A stretch of 5,814 nucleotides of DNA. Source: Rickettsiales bacterium. Lineage in GTDB: Bacteria > Pseudomonadota > Alphaproteobacteria > Rickettsiales > UBA1997. The notes below the pieces were generated by a model that did not search any database, was not told the origin of the DNA, and saw only the letters and a program-made list of their open reading frames with translations. The first letter of the stretch is position 1. Every line of letters starts with the position of its first letter. The stretch is taken from NCBI GenBank assembly GCA_009693885.1, contig SHWK01000068.1, forward strand, positions 1-5,814, given 5' to 3'. Made by a program: the position numbers and the translations under genes. Shown here piece by piece: positions 1-5,814 of this stretch.

Positions 1-95
1 TAATCATTTTTCATCACTTCAATCATCGCATCAATAACGCGGGGATCAGTTGGTGTAGTAGCTTGGTAATCTAAGTAAATTGGTAATTTCATCAT
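1..95 (-). CDS. iscS: Cysteine desulfurase IscS, N-terminal fragment (cut by window edge)
   Basis: The pyridoxal-phosphate enzyme IscS removes sulfur from L-cysteine and passes it as a persulfide to the IscU scaffold for Fe-S cluster assembly. Only 31 codons are present. They begin with two Met codons (95-93 and 92-90) and read MMKLPIYLDYQATTPTDPRV and onward, the typical IscS N-terminus with the LPIYLDYQATTP block. The PLP lysine and the catalytic cysteine lie outside the window. The gene starts 12 bp after the stop of the preceding desulfurase gene on the same strand, so the two are almost certainly co-transcribed. No clear Shine-Dalgarno sequence precedes either ATG, so the choice between the two adjacent starts is open. 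The N-terminus differs from that of the neighbouring desulfurase (MINFDQNATT), so this is a second, distinct paralogue and not a duplicated fragment. Confidence 0.9.
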   Translation of the reverse strand, partial: MMKLPIYLDYQATTPTDPRVIDAMIEVMKND

Positions 96-107
96 TGTAA
101 TAAATAA

Positions 108-1220
108 TTATTGTTGTGATCTCAAATAAAAACCTTGCCAAAGCTCAACAAATTTTTCTGCTTCAGACATTGTATTATCAATGCCTAGACCAATTCTAAT
201 CGCGCCTAAAAAATCTTTTTCGACTCCCATCGCGTTTAAAACTCTCGATCCCGCAACTGTACCAGAAGAGCACGCAGTACCGCTGCTAACCATTATTTGA
301 TTCAAATCAAAATGAATCAATTGGGTTTGCGCATCGCCGCCACGAATAGCGATAAAGCTGGTATTTGGAACTCGCGCCACATTTTGTGAAAAAATTTGCA
401 CATTATTTTTGGCGATTTTTTTGATCTCTGATTCAATGAAATCACGGATCTGTACGATTTCTTGCAACTTGGCCAAGCGTTGCGGCAATAATTTTATTGC
501 TGCACCAAAGCCTGTAATCGCAGCAGTGTTAGGGGTTCCAGCCCTTTTGCCTTTTTCTTGTCCGCCGCCAAAAATTAATGGACGAATATCGATTCCTTTA
601 CGCACCAAAACTGCACCAGCCCCTTGTGGACCATTGATTTTGTGGGCTGAAACCGTTGCAAAATCAACATTTAAATCTTCTAAATCAATAGCAATTTTGC
701 CAAAAGCTTGCACTAAATCGCTGTGAATTAATCCACCATTTTGATGAACAATTTGTGCCGCCTCTTTAACCAATTGGATCGCGCCTGTTTCATTATTTGC
801 CAACATTAGTGAAACCAAAAAGTTTTTGCTAGAATTTTTCGCCAGCTTTTCGCGCAAATCTTGCAAATCAATCACGCCATTAATATCGCTTGCTAAATCA
901 ATGATTTCAGCGCCTCGTGGCTTTAAATTATAAACCGAGCCATGTTCAATTGTGCTACGAAAAATTTGTGCAAAATCATCAGAAAATAACACCATATTAT
1001 TGGCTTCAGTGCCACCAGAAGTAAAAAAAATCTCATAATTTTGCGCCTTTAACGCCGCACGCAAATCCTCGCGAGCCCCTTCTATCAACATTGCAGCCTT
1101 GCGACCTAAACTATGCACCGAAGAAGCATTGCCACTATCAGCATAGGTTTCAATCATGCGCTGTAAGGCTTCAGGAGCTAACTTGGTTGTGGCATTTTGA
1201 TCAAAATTAATCATTTTCAT
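108..1220 (-). CDS. NifS/IscS-family class I cysteine desulfurase (second paralogue of the isc operon)
   Basis: This is a 370-residue PLP-dependent cysteine desulfurase, which converts L-cysteine to L-alanine plus enzyme-bound persulfide sulfur in the cytoplasm. Visible landmarks in order are: N-terminal FDQNATT (6-12); NASSVHSLGR (31-40); the TSGGTEANN cofactor-binding loop (67-75); His93 in the IEHGSV block, expected to stack on PLP; NNETGAIQ (142-149); HSDLVQAFGK with Asp168 and Gln171; the PLP Schiff-base lysine Lys194 in SAHKINGPQGAGA; GGGQEKGKRAGTPN (218-231); and the persulfide cysteine Cys317 in SSGTACSSG. All key residues are present, so it should be active. The length is normal for the compact NifS-like branch and shorter than typical IscS of about 400 residues. 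The start overlaps the iscR stop in an ATGA arrangement, indicating translational coupling. A Met at codon 3 is an alternative start. In Rickettsia-like genomes a comparable gene sits between iscR and iscS. Its division of labour with IscS cannot be read from sequence. Confidence 0.95.
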   Translation of the reverse strand: MKMINFDQNATTKLAPEALQRMIETYADSGNASSVHSLGRKAAMLIEGAREDLRAALKAQNYEIFFTSGGTEANNMVLFSDDFAQIFRSTIEHGSVYNLKPRGAEIIDLASDINGVIDLQDLREKLAKNSSKNFLVSLMLANNETGAIQLVKEAAQIVHQNGGLIHSDLVQAFGKIAIDLEDLNVDFATVSAHKINGPQGAGAVLVRKGIDIRPLIFGGGQEKGKRAGTPNTAAITGFGAAIKLLPQRLAKLQEIVQIRDFIESEIKKIAKNNVQIFSQNVARVPNTSFIAIRGGDAQTQLIHFDLNQIMVSSGTACSSGTVAGSRVLNAMGVEKDFLGAIRIGLGIDNTMSEAEKFVELWQGFYLRSQQ

Positions 1221-1648
1221 TTTTTCTTACAAAAATCATGCAATGAAATTGCACTCAAATAATTATAGATGTTTTTCTCAAGTCCATGCCATAAATCATG
1301 GGTTCTGCAACGAGATTTCGTATGGGTTCGCGCCATTGCGCAGCCTTCTTTTTTATCGCCACAATTTGTCATGCGAATTGATTCTCCTGTGGCGGCGATT
1401 ATTTCAGAAATCGTGATTTTTTGCGGCGCTTTTTGCAGAGCATATCCACCACCGGGGCCCTTGATAGACCTAACTATTTCTGCTTTACGCAAATTAGCAA
1501 AAATCTGCTCTAAATAAGAAAGTGAAATGCTTTGTCTTTGTGAAATTGAAAGAAGCGAAACAGGCTTGCAATCGTTCTCTGCATTGGTTTCATCCAGCAG
1601 ATCAATCATTGCCATCACAGCGTAGCGGCCTTTGGTTGTAAGAATCAT
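1217..1648 (-). CDS. iscR: Rrf2-family Fe-S cluster regulator IscR
   Basis: This 143-residue transcription factor is the first gene of the isc operon. In well-studied bacteria IscR holds a [2Fe-2S] cluster and represses isc transcription when clusters are plentiful. The N-terminus (MILTTKGRYAVMAMIDL) and the winged-helix block (ISLSYLEQIFANLRK at 41-55, then GPGGGYAL at 64-71) are characteristic. Probable cluster ligands are Cys96, Cys103, Cys114 and His117 (C-x6-C-x10-C-x2-H), followed by the conserved DLW. The ligand set matches IscR and argues against other Rrf2 regulators, but the spacing between the second and third cysteines is longer than the x5 of E. coli IscR. The protein is also shorter at the C-terminus than the 162-residue E. 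coli protein. The start is well fixed: an in-frame TGA lies at 1669-1667 with no other start codon between. There is no visible Shine-Dalgarno sequence. The stop overlaps the next gene by 4 bp. Autoregulation from the promoter at 1677-1705 is likely by analogy. Confidence 0.93.
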   Translation of the reverse strand: MILTTKGRYAVMAMIDLLDETNAENDCKPVSLLSISQRQSISLSYLEQIFANLRKAEIVRSIKGPGGGYALQKAPQKITISEIIAATGESIRMTNCGDKKEGCAMARTHTKSRCRTHDLWHGLEKNIYNYLSAISLHDFCKKK

Positions 1649-1676
1649 AAAATGGTATAAAAAGAATCATAGAAGT

Positions 1677-1705
1677 ATTTTATAAAGACCTATTAAAAGA
1701 GTCAA
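1677..1705 (-). promoter_or_regulatory. Probable sigma70-type promoter of the iscR operon
   Basis: Reading the minus strand, TTGACT (1705-1700) is followed after 17 bp by TAAAAT (1682-1677). TATAAA at 1684-1679 is an alternative -10 with a 15-bp spacer. This puts transcription start near 1670 and gives a leader of about 22 bases before the iscR ATG at 1648. GAC at the -35 box and GTC within the spacer (1688-1686) form a loose dyad that could be a regulator site. It does not fit the E. coli IscR type 1 spacing as I recall it, so I do not call it an IscR site. Confidence 0.6.
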
Positions 1706-1721
1706 CCATTATTCTAATGCG

Positions 1722-1744
1722 TTTTAGCAATTGCTAGGCTAAAA
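1722..1744. promoter_or_regulatory. Palindromic candidate operator between divergent promoters
   Basis: A perfect 12-bp palindrome, TAGCAATTGCTA, occupies 1725-1736. An overlapping inverted repeat, TTTTAGC (1722-1728) against GCTAAAA (1738-1744), shares its left half. The palindrome centre (1730.5) is exactly halfway between the AGTCAA/TTGACT -35 boxes of the two divergent promoters, with 19 bp of separation on each side. The position and symmetry suggest a binding site for a dimeric regulator acting on both promoters. No protein can be assigned to it from sequence alone. A transcription terminator is less likely, since neither flanking gene is transcribed toward it. Confidence 0.4.
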
Positions 1745-1755
1745 TTTATAAGAAA

Positions 1756-1784
1756 TTGACTTATGAATTAAGTGCGACTATTAA
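1756..1784 (+). promoter_or_regulatory. Probable sigma70-type promoter of the repeat-protein gene
   Basis: TTGACT (1756-1761) is followed after 17 bp by TATTAA (1779-1784, four of six matches to TATAAT). Transcription would start near 1791, giving a leader of about 50 bases. The -35 hexamer is identical to that of the divergent iscR promoter. No Shine-Dalgarno sequence precedes the ATG at 1841; the upstream stretch is A/T-only over the last 15 bases. Confidence 0.5.
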
Positions 1785-1840
1785 ATGCTGATTCATTTAT
1801 GGGCAATCGCTGTTTTTTATAGAACAATTTTTAAAAAATT

Positions 1841-4800
1841 ATGAGAAATAGAGAATCCCCCTTTCAAAGCAAGGGTTTTGAACTATTTTTACAAAATTTT
1901 CCAGTAAAAAAAATATTTGAGTCGAAACAGAGTTTTGAAAGAAGAAAAATTAGCTATGCAGATCCTAATTTTTCGTCTTGTAAGAATGATATGACCGCGG
2001 AAGAAATTTTTAAGGTAGTGCTTTTGTTAACAGATAAAAATAAGCAAGTTAAGATTAGGCATGGTCAGCCTATAATTATTGCATCAAGATCAGCTTGGCA
2101 AAGGATTTTTGGAAGATCTACAATAGATGTTGCGCAGCCTACTCAAGATAATTCGCAAAGCAAAATAGAGTATTTGCAAAGAATGATGAGAGATATTGAT
2201 GATAATCGGGATTCTATTGAGGAAAAAAGAATACTCAGAGAAATTTTAGAAGCTTATGAATCTGCTGATTTTATAAAGCGGCTTGGATTACTTTCTTATA
2301 ATTCACCAGAAAAAGACACTCTAGTTAGCTCGTATCTAGAAACACATTCAACCCTAAAAACAGATCCAAACAAAATTGATGATTTTATAAAGTTGATTGG
2401 ATTATTTTCTTATTATTCACCAAAAAAAGACACTCTAGTTAATTCATATCTAGAAACACATCCAGCCCTAAAAACAGATCCAAACAAAATTAATGATTTT
2501 ATAAAGTTGCTTGGATTATTTTCTTATAATTCACCAGAAAAGTCTACCTTAGCAAAAGAATATGTTACAACAAATACCAATCTTCAGCTTGATGCTTTTA
2601 GAAAGTTACTTGGATTATTTGCATCTTATTCACCAGAAATACACACTCTAGTTAACTCGTATCTAGAAACACATCCAACCCTAAAAACAGATCCAAACAA
2701 AATTGATGATTTTATAAAGTTGTTTGAATTATTTTCTTATAATTCATCAGAAAGACACACTCTAGTTAACTCGTATCTAGAAGCAAATCCAACCCTAAAA
2801 ACAGATCCAAACAAAATTGCTGGTTTTATAAAGTTGCTTGAATTATTTCCTTATAATTCACCAGAAAAGTCTGCTTTGGTAAAAGGATATGTTGCAAATC
2901 CCAATCTTCAGCTTGATACTTTTATAAAGTTACTTAGATTATTTGCATCTTATTCACCAGAAAGACACACTCTAGTTAACTCGTATCTAGAAACACATCC
3001 AACCCTAAAAACAGATCCAAACAAAATTGATGATTTTATAAAGTTACTTAAATTATTTCCTTATAATTCACCAGAAAGACACACTCTAGTTAACTCGTAT
3101 CTAGAAACACATCCAACCCTAAAAACAGATCCAAACAAAATTGATGATTTTATAAAGTTACTTAAATTATTTCCTTATAATTCACCAGAAAAGTCTACTT
3201 TGGTAAAAGAATATGTTGCAAATCCCAATCTTCAGCTTGATGCTTTTATAAAGTTACTTGAATTATCTTTTTATAATTTACAAGAAAAAGCCGCTCTAGT
3301 TAACTCGTATCTAGAAACACATCCAACCCTAAAAATAGATCCAAGCAAAATTGCTGATTTTATAAAGTTGCTTGAATTATTTTCTGATGATTCACCAGAA
3401 AAGTCTACTTTAGTAAAAGAATATGTTATAACAAATACCGATCTTCAGCTTGATGATTTTATAAAGTTGCTTGAATTATTTTCTGCTAATTCACCAGAAA
3501 GACACACTCTAGTTAACTCGTATCTAGAAACACATCCAACCCTAAAAACAGATCCAAGCAAAATTGCTGATTTTATAAAGTTGCTTGAATTATTTCCTTA
3601 TAATTCACCACAAGTGTTTGATTTTGCACTAGAATATGTTAAACAAAATCCTGATCTTCAGCATGGTGATTTTAAAAAGTTGAGTCAATTACTGTATTCC
3701 AAAACGCGTTACCAAAGTTCGACTCAAGTGCGGGATCTCATTAGTCAATATATAAGTTTTTCAAACAAAGTTGAATTTGTAGAAAAAGCAAAGGAATTAT
3801 GTCGTAATTATTTTGAGATATTTGATGATTTAGAGAACAGAAAAAGTTTTATAAAATTCGTTACTAACCTATATTCAGAAAAATTCCCTCAAGAAAATAA
3901 TGCTAATTTTACAAGTGAGTTGCTAAAAATAGTATTTCCAAATGATGTGATGAGAGTAGAGTTTTTGTTAGAATATCGCAAAACTTTAGAAGCTCAGCCT
4001 GCAAAAGATTTATTTAAGGCTATAGCAAAAGATCTTGAAGATGCAGAAGCTTTTCAATACTTAACTAGGTCGGTACAATTATCAGAAAAAGAGCGTTTAG
4101 ACCTAATAATTAATTCTGCATTTGGCAAAAATTATGCTGAAGCTTTTCCTGAGCTAAAAGTATATAAATTAAGCGAAGAAATTATTAAACCAGGTCAGCT
4201 AGTTATTCTACAAGGTATTTTTGGTGCAGATTTTAACCCAAAAGATTATTCGGTATCCGACCTGCTGTGTTATTGCATGCTTGATGACAATCCACAGGTC
4301 ATTATAGATGTGCTTCAAGATAGTTTCAAATTAAAAATTTATGAAATGGTTGCAGAATCTTTTTCTTCAAAATCTTACGTTTCTTCAAAAGAAGGGATGA
4401 AATCTTATGTGTTAGACACGAGGTATAATTTTATTAAGAGGTTGGGGGAGGGGTCGGTTTCACAAAAAGAATTATTAGTGCCCATTGGATCTCTTGCAAA
4501 ATATCTTCTTGAAAAGGCAGATCAGGTTCCTGAAATGCCTCAAAACCCAAAAATCAGTTCTGAAGATTTAAAATGGGCTAAACCAGCAGATCATAACAGA
4601 ATTCAAGAAATATATCGAGATATAATATCATTATTACAAAGCGCATTACCATTATCACAATACGAACAATTATCACGGTTGGTTGAAGAATTTTTTAACA
4701 AGATTTACGGAGAAGAGAAGGTTAACGGAGAAGAACTTGGTGTGGCATTAATGAGGGGAGAAAATAAGCAAAAAATCATCAATACGATAACGGAAAATAA

Positions 4801-5719
4801 AAAAGAATTCGCATTTATTTTTGGCGCTAAAGGCGGTCTAGACATTTTTTATAATAATGCCATTCGTGCCGATGACGGTTGTATAAAAAATTTCGCGGCC
4901 AAGTTTAAATCTATTGTAATGGGAATGCGTTTCACGGATCCAAAGCTGAAGACTATTTATGATTGTTTTCAAAAAGAAATCTTTTTAAAAATTGGCGCTA
5001 TGCCTACTGTGATGGTTGGTGACGTTACACATGGTGCAGATGCTGAGAGAGGCAATGTTGTCTTGCAAAACAAAATTATTAACAAACATTTTTTAAATTC
5101 AGCCGCATTTAGTTGTGCTTTAGTAGGAAGTTTGACTTATAACGAAAAAAATGATTTTGTTAGTAAAGCGCTTCTACAACAAATCTGTTTTCAGGAAGTC
5201 ATATCATGTTTGAAGGAAAAAAAATGTAGTGATGATGATATTTTGCTATTAGTAGAAAAGATTAAAAGTGAAGTTGTAGAAAGCGATGTTTTTGCAAAAG
5301 ATCCACAAAGCGGATACAAAGCATGTGATGATATTGTCGCCGATTATCTGTTAAAAGATTTCTTCTCACAAGCCAATGTTGCAGATAATGATATAGTTAA
5401 AGATCTCAGAAAATCACAGCAAGAGCTCATATCGTTATTACAAAAGGCAATAGACGAAGAAATTAAAACTATCAAAACAGCAGCGTTAGATAACAAGCAA
5501 ACTTTAGGTGATATTTTAATCGAGAAAATCACAGCAATTAAGGCAGAAAAGGCAGGGGAAATAGCGCGAGCAGTAAGGGAACAAAGAACGGTAAGGAATC
5601 AAAATAGCGAAGATGAGGTATCTGATGATGGTCGCAAATCTCCAAATACTTCTGTATCTAGCCCCATTGTCGATAATCATCACGAATCAGGGGCGAGAAG
5701 GGGTCCGGGGTGGAAATGA
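1841..5719 (+). CDS. Large uncharacterised tandem-repeat protein, 1292 aa
   Basis: I do not recognise a family for this protein. The N-terminal segment (1-143) is charged and probably mostly helical from residue 103. Residues 144-610 are 13 tandem repeats, each opening with FIKLLELF and continuing SPE-x6-V-x2-Y, the pattern expected of a two-helix, alpha-solenoid-like unit. Residues 611-780 look like further degenerate helical repeats (FKKLSQLLYS at 611). Residues 780-1180 form a non-repetitive region with a glycine/aspartate-rich stretch (FGAKGGLDIF at 994-1003, GDVTHGADAERGN at 1060-1072). Residues 1183-1250 are a long, charged, probably helical segment. The tail from 1251 to 1292 is Ser/Pro/Asp-rich and ends ARRGPGWK. 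I see no signal peptide and no membrane segment. The start is the most upstream possible, because an in-frame TAA lies at 1832-1834. A later Met51 (codon at 1991) is a less likely alternative. The gene runs divergently from the isc operon and appears monocistronic. Its sampled G+C is visibly lower than that of the isc genes. A secreted protein-binding effector is one hypothesis; an intracellular scaffold is another. Confidence 0.9.
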   Translation: MRNRESPFQSKGFELFLQNFPVKKIFESKQSFERRKISYADPNFSSCKNDMTAEEIFKVVLLLTDKNKQVKIRHGQPIIIASRSAWQRIFGRSTIDVAQPTQDNSQSKIEYLQRMMRDIDDNRDSIEEKRILREILEAYESADFIKRLGLLSYNSPEKDTLVSSYLETHSTLKTDPNKIDDFIKLIGLFSYYSPKKDTLVNSYLETHPALKTDPNKINDFIKLLGLFSYNSPEKSTLAKEYVTTNTNLQLDAFRKLLGLFASYSPEIHTLVNSYLETHPTLKTDPNKIDDFIKLFELFSYNSSERHTLVNSYLEANPTLKTDPNKIAGFIKLLELFPYNSPEKSALVKGYVANPNLQLDTFIKLLRLFASYSPERHTLVNSYLETHPTLKTDPNKIDDFIKLLKLFPYNSPERHTLVNSYLETHPTLKTDPNKIDDFIKLLKLFPYNSPEKSTLVKEYVANPNLQLDAFIKLLELSFYNLQEKAALVNSYLETHPTLKIDPSKIADFIKLLELFSDDSPEKSTLVKEYVITNTDLQLDDFIKLLELFSANSPERHTLVNSYLETHPTLKTDPSKIADFIKLLELFPYNSPQVFDFALEYVKQNPDLQHGDFKKLSQLLYSKTRYQSSTQVRDLISQYISFSNKVEFVEKAKELCRNYFEIFDDLENRKSFIKFVTNLYSEKFPQENNANFTSELLKIVFPNDVMRVEFLLEYRKTLEAQPAKDLFKAIAKDLEDAEAFQYLTRSVQLSEKERLDLIINSAFGKNYAEAFPELKVYKLSEEIIKPGQLVILQGIFGADFNPKDYSVSDLLCYCMLDDNPQVIIDVLQDSFKLKIYEMVAESFSSKSYVSSKEGMKSYVLDTRYNFIKRLGEGSVSQKELLVPIGSLAKYLLEKADQVPEMPQNPKISSEDLKWAKPADHNRIQEIYRDIISLLQSALPLSQYEQLSRLVEEFFNKIYGEEKVNGEELGVALMRGENKQKIINTITENKKEFAFIFGAKGGLDIFYNNAIRADDGCIKNFAAKFKSIVMGMRFTDPKLKTIYDCFQKEIFLKIGAMPTVMVGDVTHGADAERGNVVLQNKIINKHFLNSAAFSCALVGSLTYNEKNDFVSKALLQQICFQEVISCLKEKKCSDDDILLLVEKIKSEVVESDVFAKDPQSGYKACDDIVADYLLKDFFSQANVADNDIVKDLRKSQQELISLLQKAIDEEIKTIKTAALDNKQTLGDILIEKITAIKAEKAGEIARAVREQRTVRNQNSEDEVSDDGRKSPNTSVSSPIVDNHHESGARRGPGWK
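2270..3670 (+). repeat. In-frame tandem repeat array, 13 units, order AAB-AAB-AAB-AB-AB
   Basis: Units begin at the Phe codon at 2270 (A), 2384 (A), 2498 (B), 2597 (A), 2711 (A), 2825 (B), 2921 (A), 3035 (A), 3149 (B), 3245 (A), 3359 (B), 3458 (A) and 3572 (degenerate B). All A units are 114 bp (38 residues) with a second half like NSYLETHPTLKTDPNKIDD. B units are 96 or 99 bp (32 or 33 residues) with KEYVANPNLQLDA or KEYVITNTDLQLDD instead. The two kinds share the first half, FIKLLELFSYNSPE. The AAB triplet repeats as a 324-327 bp higher-order unit. The variant ASYSP occurs in the first A of triplets two and three, which supports duplication of the whole triplet. The outermost units (2270, 2384, 3572) diverge most. 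Confidence 0.95.
2952..3191 (+). repeat. Exact 114-bp tandem duplication within the array
   Basis: Bases 2952-3077 are identical to bases 3066-3191, a 126-base perfect match at a spacing of 114 bp (one A unit). The block shows no synonymous difference at all, so the two copies arose very recently or are kept identical by gene conversion. An 81-base core (2641-2721, 2965-3045 and 3079-3159) is also identical in three copies. Confidence 0.9.
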
Positions 5720-5737
5720 CTAATTGATATAGTCTTT

Positions 5738-5771
5738 GCAAGATGGCGGTATTGATATACCTTGCCTTTTT
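5738..5771 (+). terminator. Probable rho-independent terminator of the repeat-protein gene
   Basis: Nineteen bases after the TGA, GGTAT (5748-5752) pairs with ATACC (5757-5761) around a TGAT loop. The stem extends as GCAA (5738-5741) with TTGC (5762-5765) across a 6-base bulge on the 5' side. A run of five T (5767-5771), then ATTT, follows immediately. The bulge makes the stem weaker than a textbook terminator. Confidence 0.55.
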
Positions 5772-5814
5772 ATTTAAAGATGAATAAAATATAGGCCCGT
5801 TTTTTGATATTCAT

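Noticed and set aside
409..726. Open frame of 105 codons on the plus strand
   Set aside because: It lies wholly antisense to the desulfurase gene, which has every family motif; the translated product has no recognisable features and is a shadow frame.
1269..1517. Open frame of 82 codons on the plus strand
   Set aside because: It is antisense to iscR, whose winged-helix and cysteine motifs are clear; there is no independent promoter or family signal.
1799..1822. Seven-codon upstream frame (MGNRCFL, stop) in the leader of the large gene
   Set aside because: It has no ribosome binding site and no repeated or regulatory codons, and a frame this short is expected by chance.
2270..3670. CRISPR array or mobile-element repeat
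   Set aside because: The repeats are contiguous, in frame, without unique spacers and within one uninterrupted coding sequence; there are no terminal inverted repeats or transposase.
5344..5532. Open frame of 62 codons on the minus strand
   Set aside because: It is antisense to the helical C-terminal segment of the large gene. Its hydrophobic look comes from the complement of Lys/Asp/Glu-rich codons.
5770..5814. Minus-strand frame open to the window edge, ending MNIKKRAYILFIFK then TAA
   Set aside because: It could be the 3' end of a convergent gene, but only 14 codons are visible and nothing identifies them; it also runs into the probable terminator.
5780..5814. Inverted repeat ATGAATA (5780-5786) and TATTCAT (5808-5814)
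   Set aside because: The arms are short and A/T-rich, the loop is 21 bases, and the right arm ends at the window edge; chance is a sufficient explanation.

Overview
The window looks like chromosome from an AT-rich alphaproteobacterium, most plausibly a Rickettsiales-like or other obligate intracellular lineage. This is inference. It rests on the gene order iscR, a first NifS-type cysteine desulfurase, then iscS, which I know from Rickettsia-type isc operons, and on the low G+C and the large repeat protein next door. No rRNA or other marker is present to fix the taxon.

Minus strand, 1648 down to 1: this is the start of an iron-sulfur cluster assembly (isc) operon. It reads iscR (Rrf2-family regulator with a Cys/Cys/Cys/His cluster site), a full-length class I cysteine desulfurase that overlaps iscR by 4 bp, and after a 12-bp gap the first 31 codons of iscS, cut by the window edge. 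The scaffold and chaperone genes of the pathway would lie beyond the left edge. IscR would sense Fe-S status and set expression of the operon, and the desulfurases would supply persulfide sulfur from cysteine.

Divergent intergenic region, 1649-1840: each direction has a sigma70-like promoter with an identical TTGACT -35 box. A perfect 12-bp palindrome lies exactly midway between the two boxes. This suggests, but does not prove, shared control of the isc operon and the divergent gene.

Plus strand, 1841-5719: one large gene encodes a 1292-residue protein I do not recognise. Its centre is 13 tandem alpha-helical-type repeats of two kinds: A (38 residues) and B (32-33 residues). They are ordered A-A-B three times, then A-B twice. 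Some copies are identical at the DNA level, so the array has expanded or homogenised recently. A long unassigned C-terminal half follows, ending in a hydrophilic Ser/Pro-rich tail with basic residues. No signal peptide or membrane segment is apparent. A secreted host-interaction protein is a reasonable hypothesis for a repeat protein of this type, but it is unproven. A probable rho-independent terminator follows the gene. The last 40 bases hold no gene I can support.
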